A stretch of 64,000 nucleotides of DNA from Lentibacillus juripiscarius JCM 12147 (GCA_001311805.1 BBCA01000010.1:11905-75904); one strand, 5' to 3'; shown: positions 11,313 to 22,249, counted from the first letter of the stretch. Program-made: numbers and translations. The notes: generated by a model from the sequence alone, not told the origin.

Positions 11313-12307
11313 TAGTCATTTGTTTCTGTAAGTCGGTATTTATAATGCTCGGACTTAATCAAGGCAATTTCGCCTAATGCAAACTCCGCACCAGGGGCTG
11401 TATTAACCTCGAATAAATAAGGTTTGCCATCACTGTCAATTCCTATATCAATCCCCATGGATGTTATTTTCTTATTAAATATCTGTTCCATTTTATAAGG
11501 GAATTGCGAACCTATTCTTTTTAATGAATCGTTGACTGTCTCCCAATCTTCATAATTTGCTCTTAAAAAGGGCAATAGTTGACTGACGCTGCCCCCCTGC
11601 GAAACATTTGATACTATTTTTTGACCAGTACCGATTCTTATCATATATATAGCCGCCTGCCACTTATTGTTACCATTTTTCTCAAGGCGTATCCGGCAGT
11701 CAAATGGTTCACCGTTTTTTGTTTTCGAGTTTATATATTTTTGAAAAATATATTGGTTTTATTTATGTTGTTATTAAAGAATTCTTTGATTTCTCTTTTG
11801 CTTAAATTACTGACTTGGTTACCAAAAGTTAGAATGTAATCTCCTTTTGTTTAGCAAGTTTATATATGCCCTCACCTTTATGGCCTAATCTTGGTTTTAA
11901 GATGATTGTACCATGTTCTTTGAGGAACTCTTTGAATTCACGGAACTCTGTAATATGTTTGTTGGTATGATTAAATGGGCAAACTCTCCATCTTCTTTCA
12001 CCTTTTGATAAACAGTATCTTTGGGACCAAATCTTCCAGAGGATAAGGTGCTTTTGGACTGTAGGAAATTAATTACTCTCTTATGTTTAAAACAATACAC
12101 ATTAATATCAACAAACGAGGGTATTGGGACCTCCTGTCTGACCCATTTATTTTCAATAAGCATTCGACCATTGATCTTCTCTCGCTCTATATCAACATCA
12201 TTAGCGGTGAAATAAACAAGGTCTATGCCATTGTATTTAGTGGTTTTTGCTAGCAACCTTACAAACTTCTGCGGCTTTTGGATGTTTCTCATGAACCCAA
12301 TCAGCAT
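11312..12307 (-). CDS. YheC/YheD-type ATP-grasp protein, frameshifted
   Basis: This belongs to the ATP-grasp family typified by B. subtilis YheC and YheD, known as spore-coat-associated. The N-terminus reads MLIGFMRN, as in the divergent neighbour. FVDINVYCFKHK, THLIIPT-like text and ILKPRLGHKGEGIYKL (P-loop-like) follow. After frame breaks near 11830-11900 and 11640, the C-terminal half reads IRIGTGQKIVSNVSQGG and MGIDIGIDSDGKPYLFEVNTAPG, the family's metal-binding end. The number of breaks leaves open whether it is functional. It is divergent from a homologous gene at 12518 across about 200 bp, so the two may share a control region. Substrate unknown. Confidence 0.65.
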
Positions 12308-12517
12308 ACGTATACCATCCTTTTTAATAAGAGTATAACATTTTTTATCTTTTTTACCATAAGTCGTTGGTCTATATTAAATATCTTGTTGTCGGAATAT
12401 CTAACCTACCTAATACTTTGGACTTCTAGGTTTAAGTAACGGCACGATAAGCTATACTAGGTATAATATACTTTTTCTAAAAATTTGATGATTCAAGCGG
12501 AAAGAAGGAATTTTGAA

Positions 12518-13721
12518 ATGATAATCGGTTTTATGAGGAATCACGTAACCCCCACGTATGTTGCCAAATTAACGTCACTTTTGTCAAAATCTCAAGGCAT
12601 AGATGTCATATATATGCGCCCTGCAGACGTGAATGTGGCAAGCGGAACTGTAAAAGGTAAAATATATATTGATAATAAATGGACCCCAATTGAAACTGAG
12701 TTACCGGTGTTTATAGATATATCACCATACTGTTTTAAAAAGAAAAACATACAAATCATCCAGTACTTACGAGAGAACACGTTTCTGAGTGATGACAGGA
12801 AGAATACGCTAAATAAAAGAATGCTGCAAAATAAATTGTTGGAAGACCAAAGATTTTCCCATCTAGTTATTCCTACCACCAAAATAGAGGGTGATTTTGC
12901 GAGGATTGAAGAATTTACCCATAAATATGGGAAGATAGTATTAAAACCTATTTTCGGGGAACGAGGAAAAGGCGTTTACATACTTAAAAAGAAAAGTAAA
13001 TCCTACAAATTAGGAATTAATACGCACGAAGAACGGTTGAATTATGATGAACTAAAGGATTTTTTGAAACATCGCTTAAGAACAAAGGATATATCATGCA
13101 AAAGTATATTGCTTCAAGAACTATGCATGGTCATCCTTTTGACTGCAGGGTACATGTTGAAAAGGACGGCAGGGGAAAATGGGTTGTTGCACGTAGTTTC
13201 ATACGAATCGGCATCGGTCAAAAAGTAATATCAAATGTAAACCAAGGCGGTGGTATTGCTGATTTAAAGCCGTTCCTTGAAGCGAATTTTGGGGAGAAGA
13301 AAGGCACCATTGAAAAGAAAATTAATCACCTGGCATCAACCTTACCCTATAAAATTGAGGAATTAAGAAATACCCATATCATGTCTTTAGGGATGGACGT
13401 AGCAATAGATGAAAACGGTAAATTATACCTTTTTGAAGTGAATGGAGCACCCACAACTGCCCCCCTAAAGGCAGAGGCCGTAATGCTGAGAACAGAGTAT
13501 TATAAATTCATTTTAGAAAATATAATTACTGATAACCTGAAAAAAGAAAATGAGCAATTTAAAGCAAAGTATGAAATAATAGAGCAACAAAAGAATCAAT
13601 TTGAAAAGCGGTATAATGATATAAAAAGAGCAGGTCCTGGTTGGTTACCAAACCTATTCGTATTTTGGGAAGTGCGCTAAAACGTTTAAATGATTTCCCA
13701 CTAAACTTAATGCTCACTTGA
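12518..13721 (+). CDS. YheC/YheD-type ATP-grasp protein with glycosyltransferase-like tail
   Basis: The start is placed at ATG 12518, after AGAAGGAA, because MIIGFMRN matches the divergent homologue; a TTG at 12485 is an in-frame alternative. Motifs: FIDISPYCFKKK, IVLKPIFGERGKGVYIL (P-loop-like), HPFDCRVHV, RIGIGQKVISNVNQGG, MGMDVAIDENGKLYLFEVNGAPTT. A frame break lies near 13115. After the ATP-grasp domain there is a coiled coil, and in the corrected frame the protein ends SRSWLVTKPIRILG followed by KRLN, the same tail as in ATP-grasp copies 1 and 2. That tail links it to the upstream island rather than to sporulation. A terminator follows directly. Confidence 0.68.
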
Positions 13722-13723
13722 TG

Positions 13724-13769
13724 AAAACATTGTCATTTCTGTTAGGAAATGATAATGTTTTTTTTTTAA
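13724..13769 (+). terminator. Rho-independent terminator
   Basis: AAAACATTGTCATTTC pairs, with a small mismatch, with GAAATGATAATGTTTT around a loop at about 13740, followed by a run of ten T. It lies directly after the stop at 13719. Confidence 0.8.
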
Positions 13770-13828
13770 TTCTACGGTCATTAATCGACCTTTAATTATA
13801 TATTACGGCAAAATAAGTCATAAGGGTC

Positions 13829-13857
13829 TTAACTTTAACAAATGAATGCATTATAAT
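13829..13857 (+). promoter_or_regulatory. Predicted sigma-A promoter of the glucosaminidase gene
   Basis: TTAACT (13829-13834) and a perfect TATAAT (13852-13857) are separated by 17 bp. An AGGAGGTGAT ribosome site and ATG 13890 follow within 35 bp. Confidence 0.55.
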
Positions 13858-13889
13858 AGCAGTTATGATTTAAATAGGAGGTGATATAG

Positions 13890-16800
13890 ATGTCTAAAAA
13901 ATTATTTATCCCGTTTTTAGTCCTTTTGTTTACCCTATCTTTCGTTCTGAACACCACAAGTGCTGAAACGAGCAGCGAAACCGCTGACAATGGTGACAAT
14001 TGTATAGTAATTGACTTGAACGAATTGGATAGGGAAGTAAAGCAAGAATACTTAGATTTGGCCAATAAGTATAAGTCGGTATCTAGTTCTTGTGATACAA
14101 CATCAAGTAAAACAAAAGAAAGTGAAACTGACGGTACTTCTGAAGAAAAAATCAACAAATCCTGCTGAAAGTAAATGCACTAACAGAAGGTGAAAAACAA
14201 AAATTATTGAGCCTTACCTAGCTGGAGATGAAACTACACCGGATAACTCAGAAGTACAAAATTCTCCTGAACAAAAAGCTGGGGTACCATCTAAAACTGA
14301 AAAGAATGATGAGGATGCAGCCAAAGCTGAAAATGTAAAAACAGATGAACTGCAAGAGAAAAAAACTAAAGAATCAGTAGCTAAGGAAGCTGACGAACCA
14401 CAAGAAGAAACACCTGAGGAAACAGAAACTGAAAAGACGAAGGACACAAAAACCACAACAACTATCACCACTTTCAGTATTAATCAACCAAAAACTGTTT
14501 CTAGCAGCAACACTCTTCAAAGAGGAGACAGAAGTGCCAGTGTACTAGAATTAAAGAAAGATTTAATTGAATTAGGATTTGATGGTTATGGAATGCTGCT
14601 TACACAGTACTTTGGCGATGGAACTGAGAAGAATCTCAGAGACTTTCAGGATTTCTACCGTCAGGATGTAACAGGAGTTGCAGGGCAGAAGGTATTCGAT
14701 CAGATTGATTTTCTGCTGCCGAATCCATTCAGCAATGGGAAGCGTCATGTAGATACAATTAAGCTCAAGAAAGACCTGATTGCATTGGGTTTTGATAACT
14801 ACGGTATGAAGCTGACGCATTACTTTGGAGACGGGACGGAAAAAAAAATGTTCGCGACTTCCAGGATTTTTACCGTCAGGAAGTGACCGGAATAGCAGAT
14901 CAGGAAGTATTTAATCAGATTGACTTTCTGTTACCGAATCCGTTTAGCAATGGCAAGCGTCATGTCGATACGATAGAGTTTAAGAAAAAAACTCATAGAG
15001 TTGGGTTTTGATAACTACGGCATGAAACTGACGCACTACTTTGGAGACGGGACGGAAAAAACGTTCGCGACTTTCAGGAATTCTATCGTCAGGAAATGAC
15101 CGGGGTAGCAGGTCAAGAAGTTTTTGATCAGATTGACTTTCTATTGCCGAATCCGTTCAGCAATGGCAAACGTCATGTTGATACGGTAGAGTTAAAGAAA
15201 GATCTAATAGAGCTAGGCTTTGATAATTATGGCATGAAGCTTACACAATATTATGGAGACGGGACAGAAAAGAATGTCAGGGACTTCCAAAGAGCCTATC
15301 AGATGAAAACGACCGGAACTGCCGGTAACACCATGCTGGAGAAAGTTGAATCTCTTCTTAGCAATGGTAATCGCCATAACGATGGTGTGCTAAGTAGGGG
15401 AGACAGAAGTGCTAATGTACTAGAATTGAAAAAAGATTTAGTTGAACTAGGCTTCGATGATTATGGCATGCTGCTTACAGAGTACTTTGGCGATGGAACT
15501 GAAAAGAATCTTAGGGACTTTCAAGATTTCTACCGTCAGAAAGTAACCGGCGTTGCAGGACCGAAAGTATTTGAACAAATCGACTTCTTATTGCCGAGTC
15601 CATTCAGCAATGGCAGACGTCATGTTGATACAATAGAACTTAAGAAAGACCTAATCAAATTAGGCTTTGACAATTACGGTATGAAATTGACACACTACTT
15701 TGGAGAAGGAACGGAAAAACGTCCGTGACTTCCAGGAGTTTTACCGCCAGGAAGTGACCGGAATTGCGGATCAGGAATTATTCGATCAGATTGACTTTCT
15801 TTTACCGAATCCATTTAGCAATGGGAAGCGTCATGTTGATACGATAAAGTTTAAGAAAAACCTTATAGAGTTAGGTTTTGATAACTACGGCATGAAACTG
15901 ACGCACTATTTTGGGGATGGAACTGAAAAGAACGTTCGCGACTTCCAGGAATTTTATCGCCAGGAAGTGACCGGAATCGCGGATCAGGAAGTGTTCGATC
16001 AGATTGACTTTCTTTTACCGAATCCGTTCAGCAACGGGAGACGTCATGTTGATACGGTAGAGTTTAAGAAAAACCTTATAGAGTTGGGCTTTGACAATTA
16101 CGGCATGAAGCTGACGCATTACTTTGGAGATGGAACAGAAAAGAATGTTCGTGACTTCCAGGAATTTTACCGCCAGGAAGTGACCGGAGTAGCAGGACAG
16201 GAAGTATTCGATCAGATTGACTTTCTATTGCCGAATCCATTCAGTAATGGGAAGCGTCATATTGATACGGTAGAGTTAAAGAAAGACCTGATAGAATTAG
16301 GCTTTGATAACTACGGTATGAAGCTTACACACTACTATGGAGAAGGAACGGAAAAGAACGTTCTTGATTTTCAAAAGGAGTACAATCTCAAAGAAAACGG
16401 TATCGTTGATAAGGTTACGATGAGGGTATTACAAAACGCGGTAAATGGGTTAAATTATATACATTATGATTTAACATTAGCTGAAGCAGTAAATATCCAG
16501 ATGAAGGCAAACCCTCAAACAGATCAAAACTATGCCTATGTTTCAAGTGATTTTATTAACAATGGTAAAGTCAATGTGAACACTTCTCTTAATGTAAGAA
16601 GTGGGCCAAACACGAATAGCGACATTGTTGGTAGTTTAAATGACGGGGAATCTGTTAATATCATTACAGAAGTTGATGGTTGGTATGCGATTGAACATTA
16701 TGATGGTCAACAATGGGTGACCTCAACACCAGAGGATGTTCGCTATTACCTTAATCCGGAAAACTTCATAAATGATAAAAGCAAAAGTTTCAATTCCTAG

Positions 16801-17386
16801 ATCTAGCCAGATCAAGTGATATTACCACCAGTACCTTAAATGATTATCTACAGAATAAAGGAATTCTTGAGGGTAAAGGCCAAGATTTTATAGATGCTGC
16901 TAATGCAAATGGTATCAGTGATATTTACTTAGTTTCACATGCAACTCTGGAAACTGGTAATGGGACATCAACGCTTGCAGAGGGAGTGCCCGTTGATAAA
17001 ATGGCAATATTACCCGGAATTCAAATGGTAAAATTGCTAAAACTAGTAAAACCGTGGCTACTGTCTATAATATGTTTGGAATAAATGCTAATGATAGCAA
17101 TCCAGTTGGTGATGGCGCCAAGAAGGCCTATGAGGAAGGGTGGACAACACCTAGAAAAGCAATTATAGGCGGTGCTGCCTTTATTGGAAATGGCTATATC
17201 AAAGATGGACAAAATACCCTCTATGAAATGAGATGGAATCCACAGGTGATGGCCGATACAGGAAGTTATGGGTCACAGTATGCAACAGATATAGGCTGGG
17301 CTTCCAAACAGATTACGTCCATGTATAACCTATATCAAAAATTAGGATTAAATTCTATGTACATGGACATACCACAATATAAGTAA
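13890..17386 (+). CDS. Secreted glucosaminidase (GH73-like) with about nine peptidoglycan-binding-like repeats and an SH3b domain
   Basis: The start is set by a near-perfect AGGAGGTGAT and a signal peptide (basic MSKK, hydrophobic LFIPFLVLLFTLSFVL). A Glu/Lys/Thr-rich disordered linker follows to about 14460, then about nine 72-residue repeats resembling peptidoglycan-binding domain 1 (14521-16430). Next is an SH3b-like domain (TSLNVRSGPNTNSDIVG, about 16580-16700). The C-terminal domain (16800-17386) has SHATLETGNGTSTLA with the expected catalytic Glu, YNMFGINA, and GWTTPRKAI, as in LytD-type beta-N-acetylglucosaminidases. It should cleave wall glycan outside the cell. Frame breaks near 14165, 14210, 14845, 14985, 15055, 15715, 16800 and 17020 lie mostly in poly-A runs. 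It sits beside the polymer island and has its own promoter. Confidence 0.78.
14521..16430 (+). repeat. Coding tandem repeat, about 216-bp unit, about nine copies
   Basis: Each unit encodes about 72 residues with the core LKKDLIELGFDNYGM, then THYFGDGTEKNVRDFQ, then VFDQIDFLLPNPFSNG. Copies near 15740-16350 are almost identical at DNA level, while the first and fifth copies diverge (ANVLELKKDL). This suggests recent expansion or gene conversion of the inner copies. Poly-A runs in GTEKN codons are where the reading frame breaks. Confidence 0.85.
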
Positions 17387-17410
17387 ATTAATCTATTAAA
17401 AAAATGTATA

Positions 17411-17448
17411 TTGCTTGCATAATCCTTTAAAGGGATATGCAAGCTTTT
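17411..17448 (+). terminator. Rho-independent terminator
   Basis: GCTTGCATA and TATGCAAGC form a stem around a 13-base loop, followed by TTTTA. It closes the glucosaminidase gene and faces the convergent amidohydrolase gene. Confidence 0.75.
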
Positions 17449-17546
17449 ACTATATATTGGCACAGATGTAATACAAAAGCACTCATTCATCTCTCAATAA
17501 AACTGGTAGAAAAAATAATGAGCGCTTAATCAATTTAAAATCTAAT

Positions 17547-19209
17547 TTATTTTGATGAAAATGTAGTTAAACTCTCCTTCTCATAAACTCTCTCCCCGCC
17601 AATAAACGTAGCTCTAACCGAAATATCCTTAATCGTCATTGGGTCTACCTCGGTTGGATCTTCCTCCAGTACTGCAAAATCGGCCTGTTTCCCTACTTCG
17701 ATACTGCCGGAGTGTTCCTTTTCGAAGTTTAAGCTGGCTCCATAAATGGTCATCGATTTCAGGGAGGTCATCACATCGGTACGCTGGTCCGGCCCTAAGA
17801 TTTTGCCTTCCCTTGTTACTCGGTTCACCGCTGCCCATACGGAAAGAGTGGGGATATAGGTGTGACCGGACAATCGGAATGTAATGTAAAAAGTAGATCT
17901 TCGGCAATGGCATCTGCTAAAGGGCTGATGCGTCGTGCTCGTTCAGGCCCAAGGAATATATTTTCGTGCCGGTCGCCCCAGTAATAAACATGGTTGATGA
18001 AAAATGATCCGGCGATGCCCAGGTCCCTCATGCGGCGTAAATCATCTGGTGTTCCTGTCTGCACGTGTTCAATCCGGTGCTTATGATGTTCGCTTGGTCT
18101 CTTTTTAATGCATATTCATACGCATCAATAATGGACCCAATTGCACGATCGCCGTTTCCATGAGTTGCTATCCGGAAGCCTCTGGTATGCAAATCAAGAA
18201 CTTCTTCCTGGAAGGTGTTCTGTTCATGAATGAAATCCCCGTAAAGGTTCGGCTCCCTATAATATGGCTTTCGCAATGCCCCGGTGAGGCCTTGAATGGA
18301 CCCGTCCTGAAACATTTTAGCGCTGTCGAGTGCTGCCATTCCATTTGAACTTTCCAGTATTTCCTGGTTCAGCTGTTCAGCAGTGTATGTTCCAAAAGCC
18401 TTCTCATCGGAAAGCAGGTCGTGCATGATCATTACCCTAGTCCGCATCGGGTTTAATCCTTGTCTGGCAGCTTTCAGGTGTACTTCCAGTTCTTCCAGGT
18501 CGGTTACTTTAGCATCTGAATTGGTTGTTATGCCGTGTGTGAGGTATTCGCTAGCTGCTTTTCCCAGGTCAGCAGTCATCTGATCCACCGTTTTGCCGGG
18601 TATTTTGTTAAAAACGGGTTCGATTGCGTCATGTTCATATAAAACACCATTTAAGGAATTTTGTTCATCCCGACCGAAATGACCAGCCTGCGGATCAGAA
18701 CAGAAGTCATCCAAACCGGCATACTCCAACGCAAGAGAATTGGCGTATCCGAGGTGTCCTGAAATATGCCGGATGAAAACAGGATGATCAGGTGCCGCCC
18801 TGTCCAGGTCATCTCGGGTAATATGGCGCTTTTCTTTAATAAGCGTATCATCAAAACCAAAGCCTTCAATCCAGCCACCATTGGACGATTCTTGCGCCTT
18901 ATTAGTAACGGCTTGCAAAATGTCTTCGATAGAATGGTTTGGAGGTGTGCTGCAATTGACTTTATCTGCCATCAGCGCATACATCAGGATGTGGTTATGT
19001 GTGTCAATAAACCCTGGCAGCAGCGTGGCACCTTGTAAATTAACGACAGACGTTTTCTCTGTCATGTCAACAGCATCCTTTGGCGGTTCAGGTGTGTTCC
19101 AGACTCCAGTAATACGGCCATTCTCAACTGCCACAGATCCTGCACGCGGATTGCTGTCATCCATCGTCAGCACATTCGCATTCGTCAATACTAAATCAGC
19201 TTTACCCAT
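17547..19209 (-). CDS. Amidohydrolase 3 family (YtcJ-like) metal-dependent hydrolase, frameshifted
   Basis: This TIM-barrel metal-dependent hydrolase would act on an amide or cyclic C-N bond. The N-terminus reads ADLVLTNANVLTMD, then LLPGFIDTHNHIL with the metal-binding HxH. GWIEGFGFDDT, HGITTNSDAKV, MFQDGSIQGLTGAL and FRIATHGNGDRAI are typical of the YtcJ/AepA-like branch. The C-terminal part (SGSIEVGKQADFAVLEEDP) restores the composite beta-sandwich. Frame breaks lie near 18060 and 17870. It starts 21 bp after the sodium:solute symporter stop on the same strand, so the two probably form a transporter-hydrolase operon for one nitrogenous substrate, which the sequence does not identify. Confidence 0.78.
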
Positions 19210-19230
19210 TTCAAATCCCTCATTTCTTTT

Positions 19231-20693
19231 TTATTTTGCCACTGTACCTTCGTAGCCTTCTTCCATGGCCAGTGACGGATCTTCTTCCTCTTTTAAATCA
19301 AAATAATAGGCAATTACTTTTTCATCAGCTGAATGTTTCGTGACAAGGCTGACTGTAACAAGCAAAACCAATGAAGTAATCATTCCCGGAATAATCTCGT
19401 GCAGTCCAAATGGTTTTCCGAGTAAACTCCAGATAACGGCAACAATTAATGAACCGATAACACTGGTAAGCATTCCTGTTTTGGTTGCCCGCTTCCAGAA
19501 CATGGCGGCAAGTACCGGTGTAACCATTGTTATTGCTGATAATGCCAGGGCATAGGAATAGATAGCAATAACATCTGTAATAAAGAGGGCAATCAACAGC
19601 CCAAGTGTTGCCATACCGGCTACGGACAGACGGGAGACTTTAAGCACTTCTTGACTGCTGGCATCAGGATTCATCCAGCCCTGATAAATGTCTTTTGATA
19701 TATTCATCGCTCCACTTAAGAGGAAGGATGTCGCGCCTGTCAACACGGCTGCAAATAGTGATACCATGAACAAGCCACCTATGGCTGGATGAAACACAGC
19801 AGAAAGAAACTGTGTGTAGACAAGGTCTGGGTCTGTGCCAGCGGGAAGTACTTGCAGCGAAATAATCCCGATTCCGATGGAGAACAAGGCAATGAAAAAG
19901 GTGATGATAAACCCTGTGGATACTGCACGCACGGCTATTTTTCAGTTTTGGCAGATGAAATGCGCTGCCATGAGGTTTGCCAGACCAGATAGAACGGACC
20001 AAAGATGATTAGATAGTTAATCAGCTCTGTTGTATCCATGCTGAACAGGTTAAACATGTCAGGGGACGTATTATTCATAACCACATCCGGCCCGCCTACA
20101 TAGTTGAGCCCAAATATGAACATGAAAATAAGACCCGCAAGAATTAAAACGGACTGAACAGCATCGGTCCAGGCTACACTCGGCAAACCGCCCATCAGAG
20201 TAAAAATGACCGAGATAACGAAACCGGCCAGCATCGCAGTTGTAACAGATATGTCCAGAACAGTAGTCAGGACGGACCCCATGCCGACAATCTGCATCCC
20301 AAACGTCGGTGTCATGTACAGAATACTGATGATCAGGGATGGGATGATGCCAGATGCCTTTCCAAAGCGGCGGACAAACAAGTCAGGGAGCGTATACAGT
20401 TTTAATTTGCGGATGGTGGACCCCAGGACGACGGCAAGCAATATCGAAAAGAACGCAACAGGAAGCTTGGTAAGGAACCAGCCAAGACCAATTTCAAATC
20501 CTTTGCCGGACGAACCAATTACCGCAGCGGAACCAAGGGATGTTGCGATAATGGTACCGCAAATCGGAAAGAACCCAAGGCTGAAATTGGCCATCGTGTA
20601 TTCATCGGCCGTTTTGATTTTTCTGGAGTAATAAATGCTTACCGAAAAAATCCCTATAAGGAAAGCACCGATCCAAAATAGATACCAGTTCAA
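19231..20693 (-). CDS. Sodium:solute symporter (SSS family), one frame break
   Basis: This integral membrane sodium-coupled transporter has about 13 hydrophobic segments across two reading frames that join near 19935. Visible features: LFWIGAFLIGIFSVSIYYSRK at the N-terminus, a YTMANFSLGFFPICGT loop, GLGWFLTKLPVA, GLPSVAWTDAVQSVLIL (a typical SSS signature) and ATSFLLSGAMNISKDIY in the second part. It is first in the minus-strand pair with the amidohydrolase. The family includes uptake systems for amino acids, pantothenate, urea and proline; the substrate here cannot be told. Confidence 0.8.
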
Positions 20694-20857
20694 TTTGTTT
20701 CACATCCCTTCTGTACTTTAACTGGATTTAGTAAACGAAATTGTGTGTAACAGCCGCAATGTGACTGTGTTCAGTATTTTACGTGCTGACTGTTGCAAAA
20801 TTCAATATTGTTATAACGTTCGAACCAGTTGCTGAGGAAAAAATGCATAAAAGAGTT

Positions 20858-21181
20858 TGTTCAAAAAAGTCCGGTAAAAATGACACATCGAATTTCTTCG
20901 TTGGCTTGTTTCCCCGCTCCTTAGAAAAGAAAAGCCCTTTTCCTGCGTGCGATGCGGGTTCAGGGTAGCATTCCTTGTGCTCATGTATCTAAATACATAC
21001 ATTCCGCTGCTCGAAACTACGCCGCCTCGAAATTTGACGCACAGGACGTGCTAATGTCTGCGTTGCAACAGGACAAGGAAAGCTACGGCAGCACTACATC
21101 GCACGAAGAAAAAGTGCTCTGCTTTTTCGAGGACGTTGCGACCTTAGCCGACCGGTTCTTTTTTATCCTCCTTTTTGAACA
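20858..21181. repeat. MITE-like non-coding element with short inverted ends
   Basis: The segment begins with TGTTCAAAAAAG (20858-20869) and ends with its near complement CTTTTTGAACA (21171-21181), giving about 324 bp bounded by inverted repeats. Inside are structured, GC-richer stretches without a credible gene. The short ORFs inside have no ribosome site. Its look matches dispersed intergenic elements common in Bacillaceae, but no second copy is present in this window to prove repetition. Confidence 0.45.
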
Positions 21182-21226
21182 CGCATTAAAAGAAGAGGCT
21201 GGAAAAAGGTGTTAAAGTAATGAAAA

Positions 21227-21278
21227 AATCCGAACTGATTTGACATCTTTCCTAATGGATGTCAAATCAGTTCGGATT
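21227..21278. terminator. Perfect 21-bp stem hairpin
   Basis: AATCCGAACTGATTTGACATC at 21227-21247 is exactly complementary to 21258-21278 around a 10-base loop. The left arm is preceded by A-rich and the right arm followed by T/A-rich sequence. It lies downstream of the minus-strand GntR gene, although another structured element lies between, and could act as a transcription terminator or be part of a mobile repeat. Confidence 0.6.
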
Positions 21279-21290
21279 ATTAATATGATG

Positions 21291-21437
21291 GGTTTCCACC
21301 TAAACCAGCGAAAGAAAAATACGGAGACTCCTGGGGGAGCAAAGGCCTAGATGAGACCCCGCAGTGCGACAGCACGAGGAGGCTCATCAGCCGCCCCCGG
21401 AAAGCGAAGTATTTTTCTGTAGCGGTGGTTAAAACTC
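21291..21437. repeat. Long imperfect palindromic intergenic element
   Basis: The arms CCAGCGAAAGAAAAATAC (about 21305) and GTATTTTTCTgtagcGGTGG (about 21409) face each other around a GC-rich centre that includes GGAGACTCCTGGGGGAGC and CCGCCCCCGGAAAGCGAAG. From memory this type of sequence recurs between genes in many Bacillaceae. It could fold into one long hairpin on either strand. No protein is encoded. Confidence 0.55.
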
Positions 21438-21529
21438 ACCCCAGCATTATACAAGAATATTCCGGTTACAACTTGGTTTTCATGTTGATCATTTTCGTTT
21501 TATCCCAGCCTCTTACTTTACACTTATTT

Positions 21530-22249
21530 TCATTTCTTTCTCGAAAGTTTTATATTAAATGAGTACATATCTGAGCGGTAGGAGGCGTGTTCATATTCTA
21601 CAAAGTTTCCATTTATATCGACTAGCTTCCTTTCGGCAATCAGCATACTGGTGCTTGCTGCAACTTCCAGCAGTTTTGCATCCTCCTTGTTAATCTGTTC
21701 GGAACGGATGACTTGGTCCGCTTCCAGTGACCGGATTCCTAATTCTTGTTCAAGCAAATCATATAAAGATACTTTATTTAAATCGTATTTCTTAATCTTT
21801 TTGCCCAGTTTTGTAGGATAGAAGTTATTTTCCACTCCCATGGGAATATTATCGGCATAACGGATACGCTTAAAATGAACTGCTTCTGTCAGTCCGGTTG
21901 ATTTCTGGAGCTCTTCCGGCAATTGGACCACCTCTGAGTGGACAAGCCTGGCCCCGGGATCCATTCCCATGCGCTGAATGGTCTCTGAGGTGCTGCTTAA
22001 ATTTCCAAGCCAGTCATTAATAGGTTTTAATACCACAAAGGTGCCGCGACCGGGCTTCTTTTCAAGCGTGCCTTCTCTCGTTAAAGCGTCAATGGCCTGT
22101 CTGACTGTACTGCGGCTGACATAGTATTCGTCGATAAGCTCACGTTCGCTGGGGATTTTTCCAGTATAGGTGCCTTCCAATATCCTTTGTTCAATTTTAG
22201 CTTTCAATTGTATGTAAAGCGGAATAGAATTCGTATAATCTAATGCCAT
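21530..22249 (-). CDS. GntR/UTRA-type transcriptional regulator
   Basis: This intact gene of about 240 codons is one of the few large genes here without a frame break. The N-terminal winged helix has IPSERELIDEYYVSRSTVRQAIDAL and EGTLEKKPGRGTFV, the canonical GntR recognition helix and wing. The C-terminal two-thirds, with FKRIRYADNIPMGVENNFYP, matches the UTRA/HutC ligand-binding fold. The start is placed at ATG 22249 after AGGTGA; two earlier in-frame codons would cover the ribosome site. It is upstream of the symporter-amidohydrolase pair on the same strand and may control it, although hairpins lie between. Its effector is unknown. Confidence 0.85.
   Translation of the reverse strand: MALDYTNSIPLYIQLKAKIEQRILEGTYTGKIPSERELIDEYYVSRSTVRQAIDALTREGTLEKKPGRGTFVVLKPINDWLGNLSSTSETIQRMGMDPGARLVHSEVVQLPEELQKSTGLTEAVHFKRIRYADNIPMGVENNFYPTKLGKKIKKYDLNKVSLYDLLEQELGIRSLEADQVIRSEQINKEDAKLLEVAASTSMLIAERKLVDINGNFVEYEHASYRSDMYSFNIKLSRKK

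Noticed and set aside
20952..21215. Plus-strand open frame of 87 codons
   Set aside because: It lies within the MITE-like element and has no ribosome site or recognisable domain.
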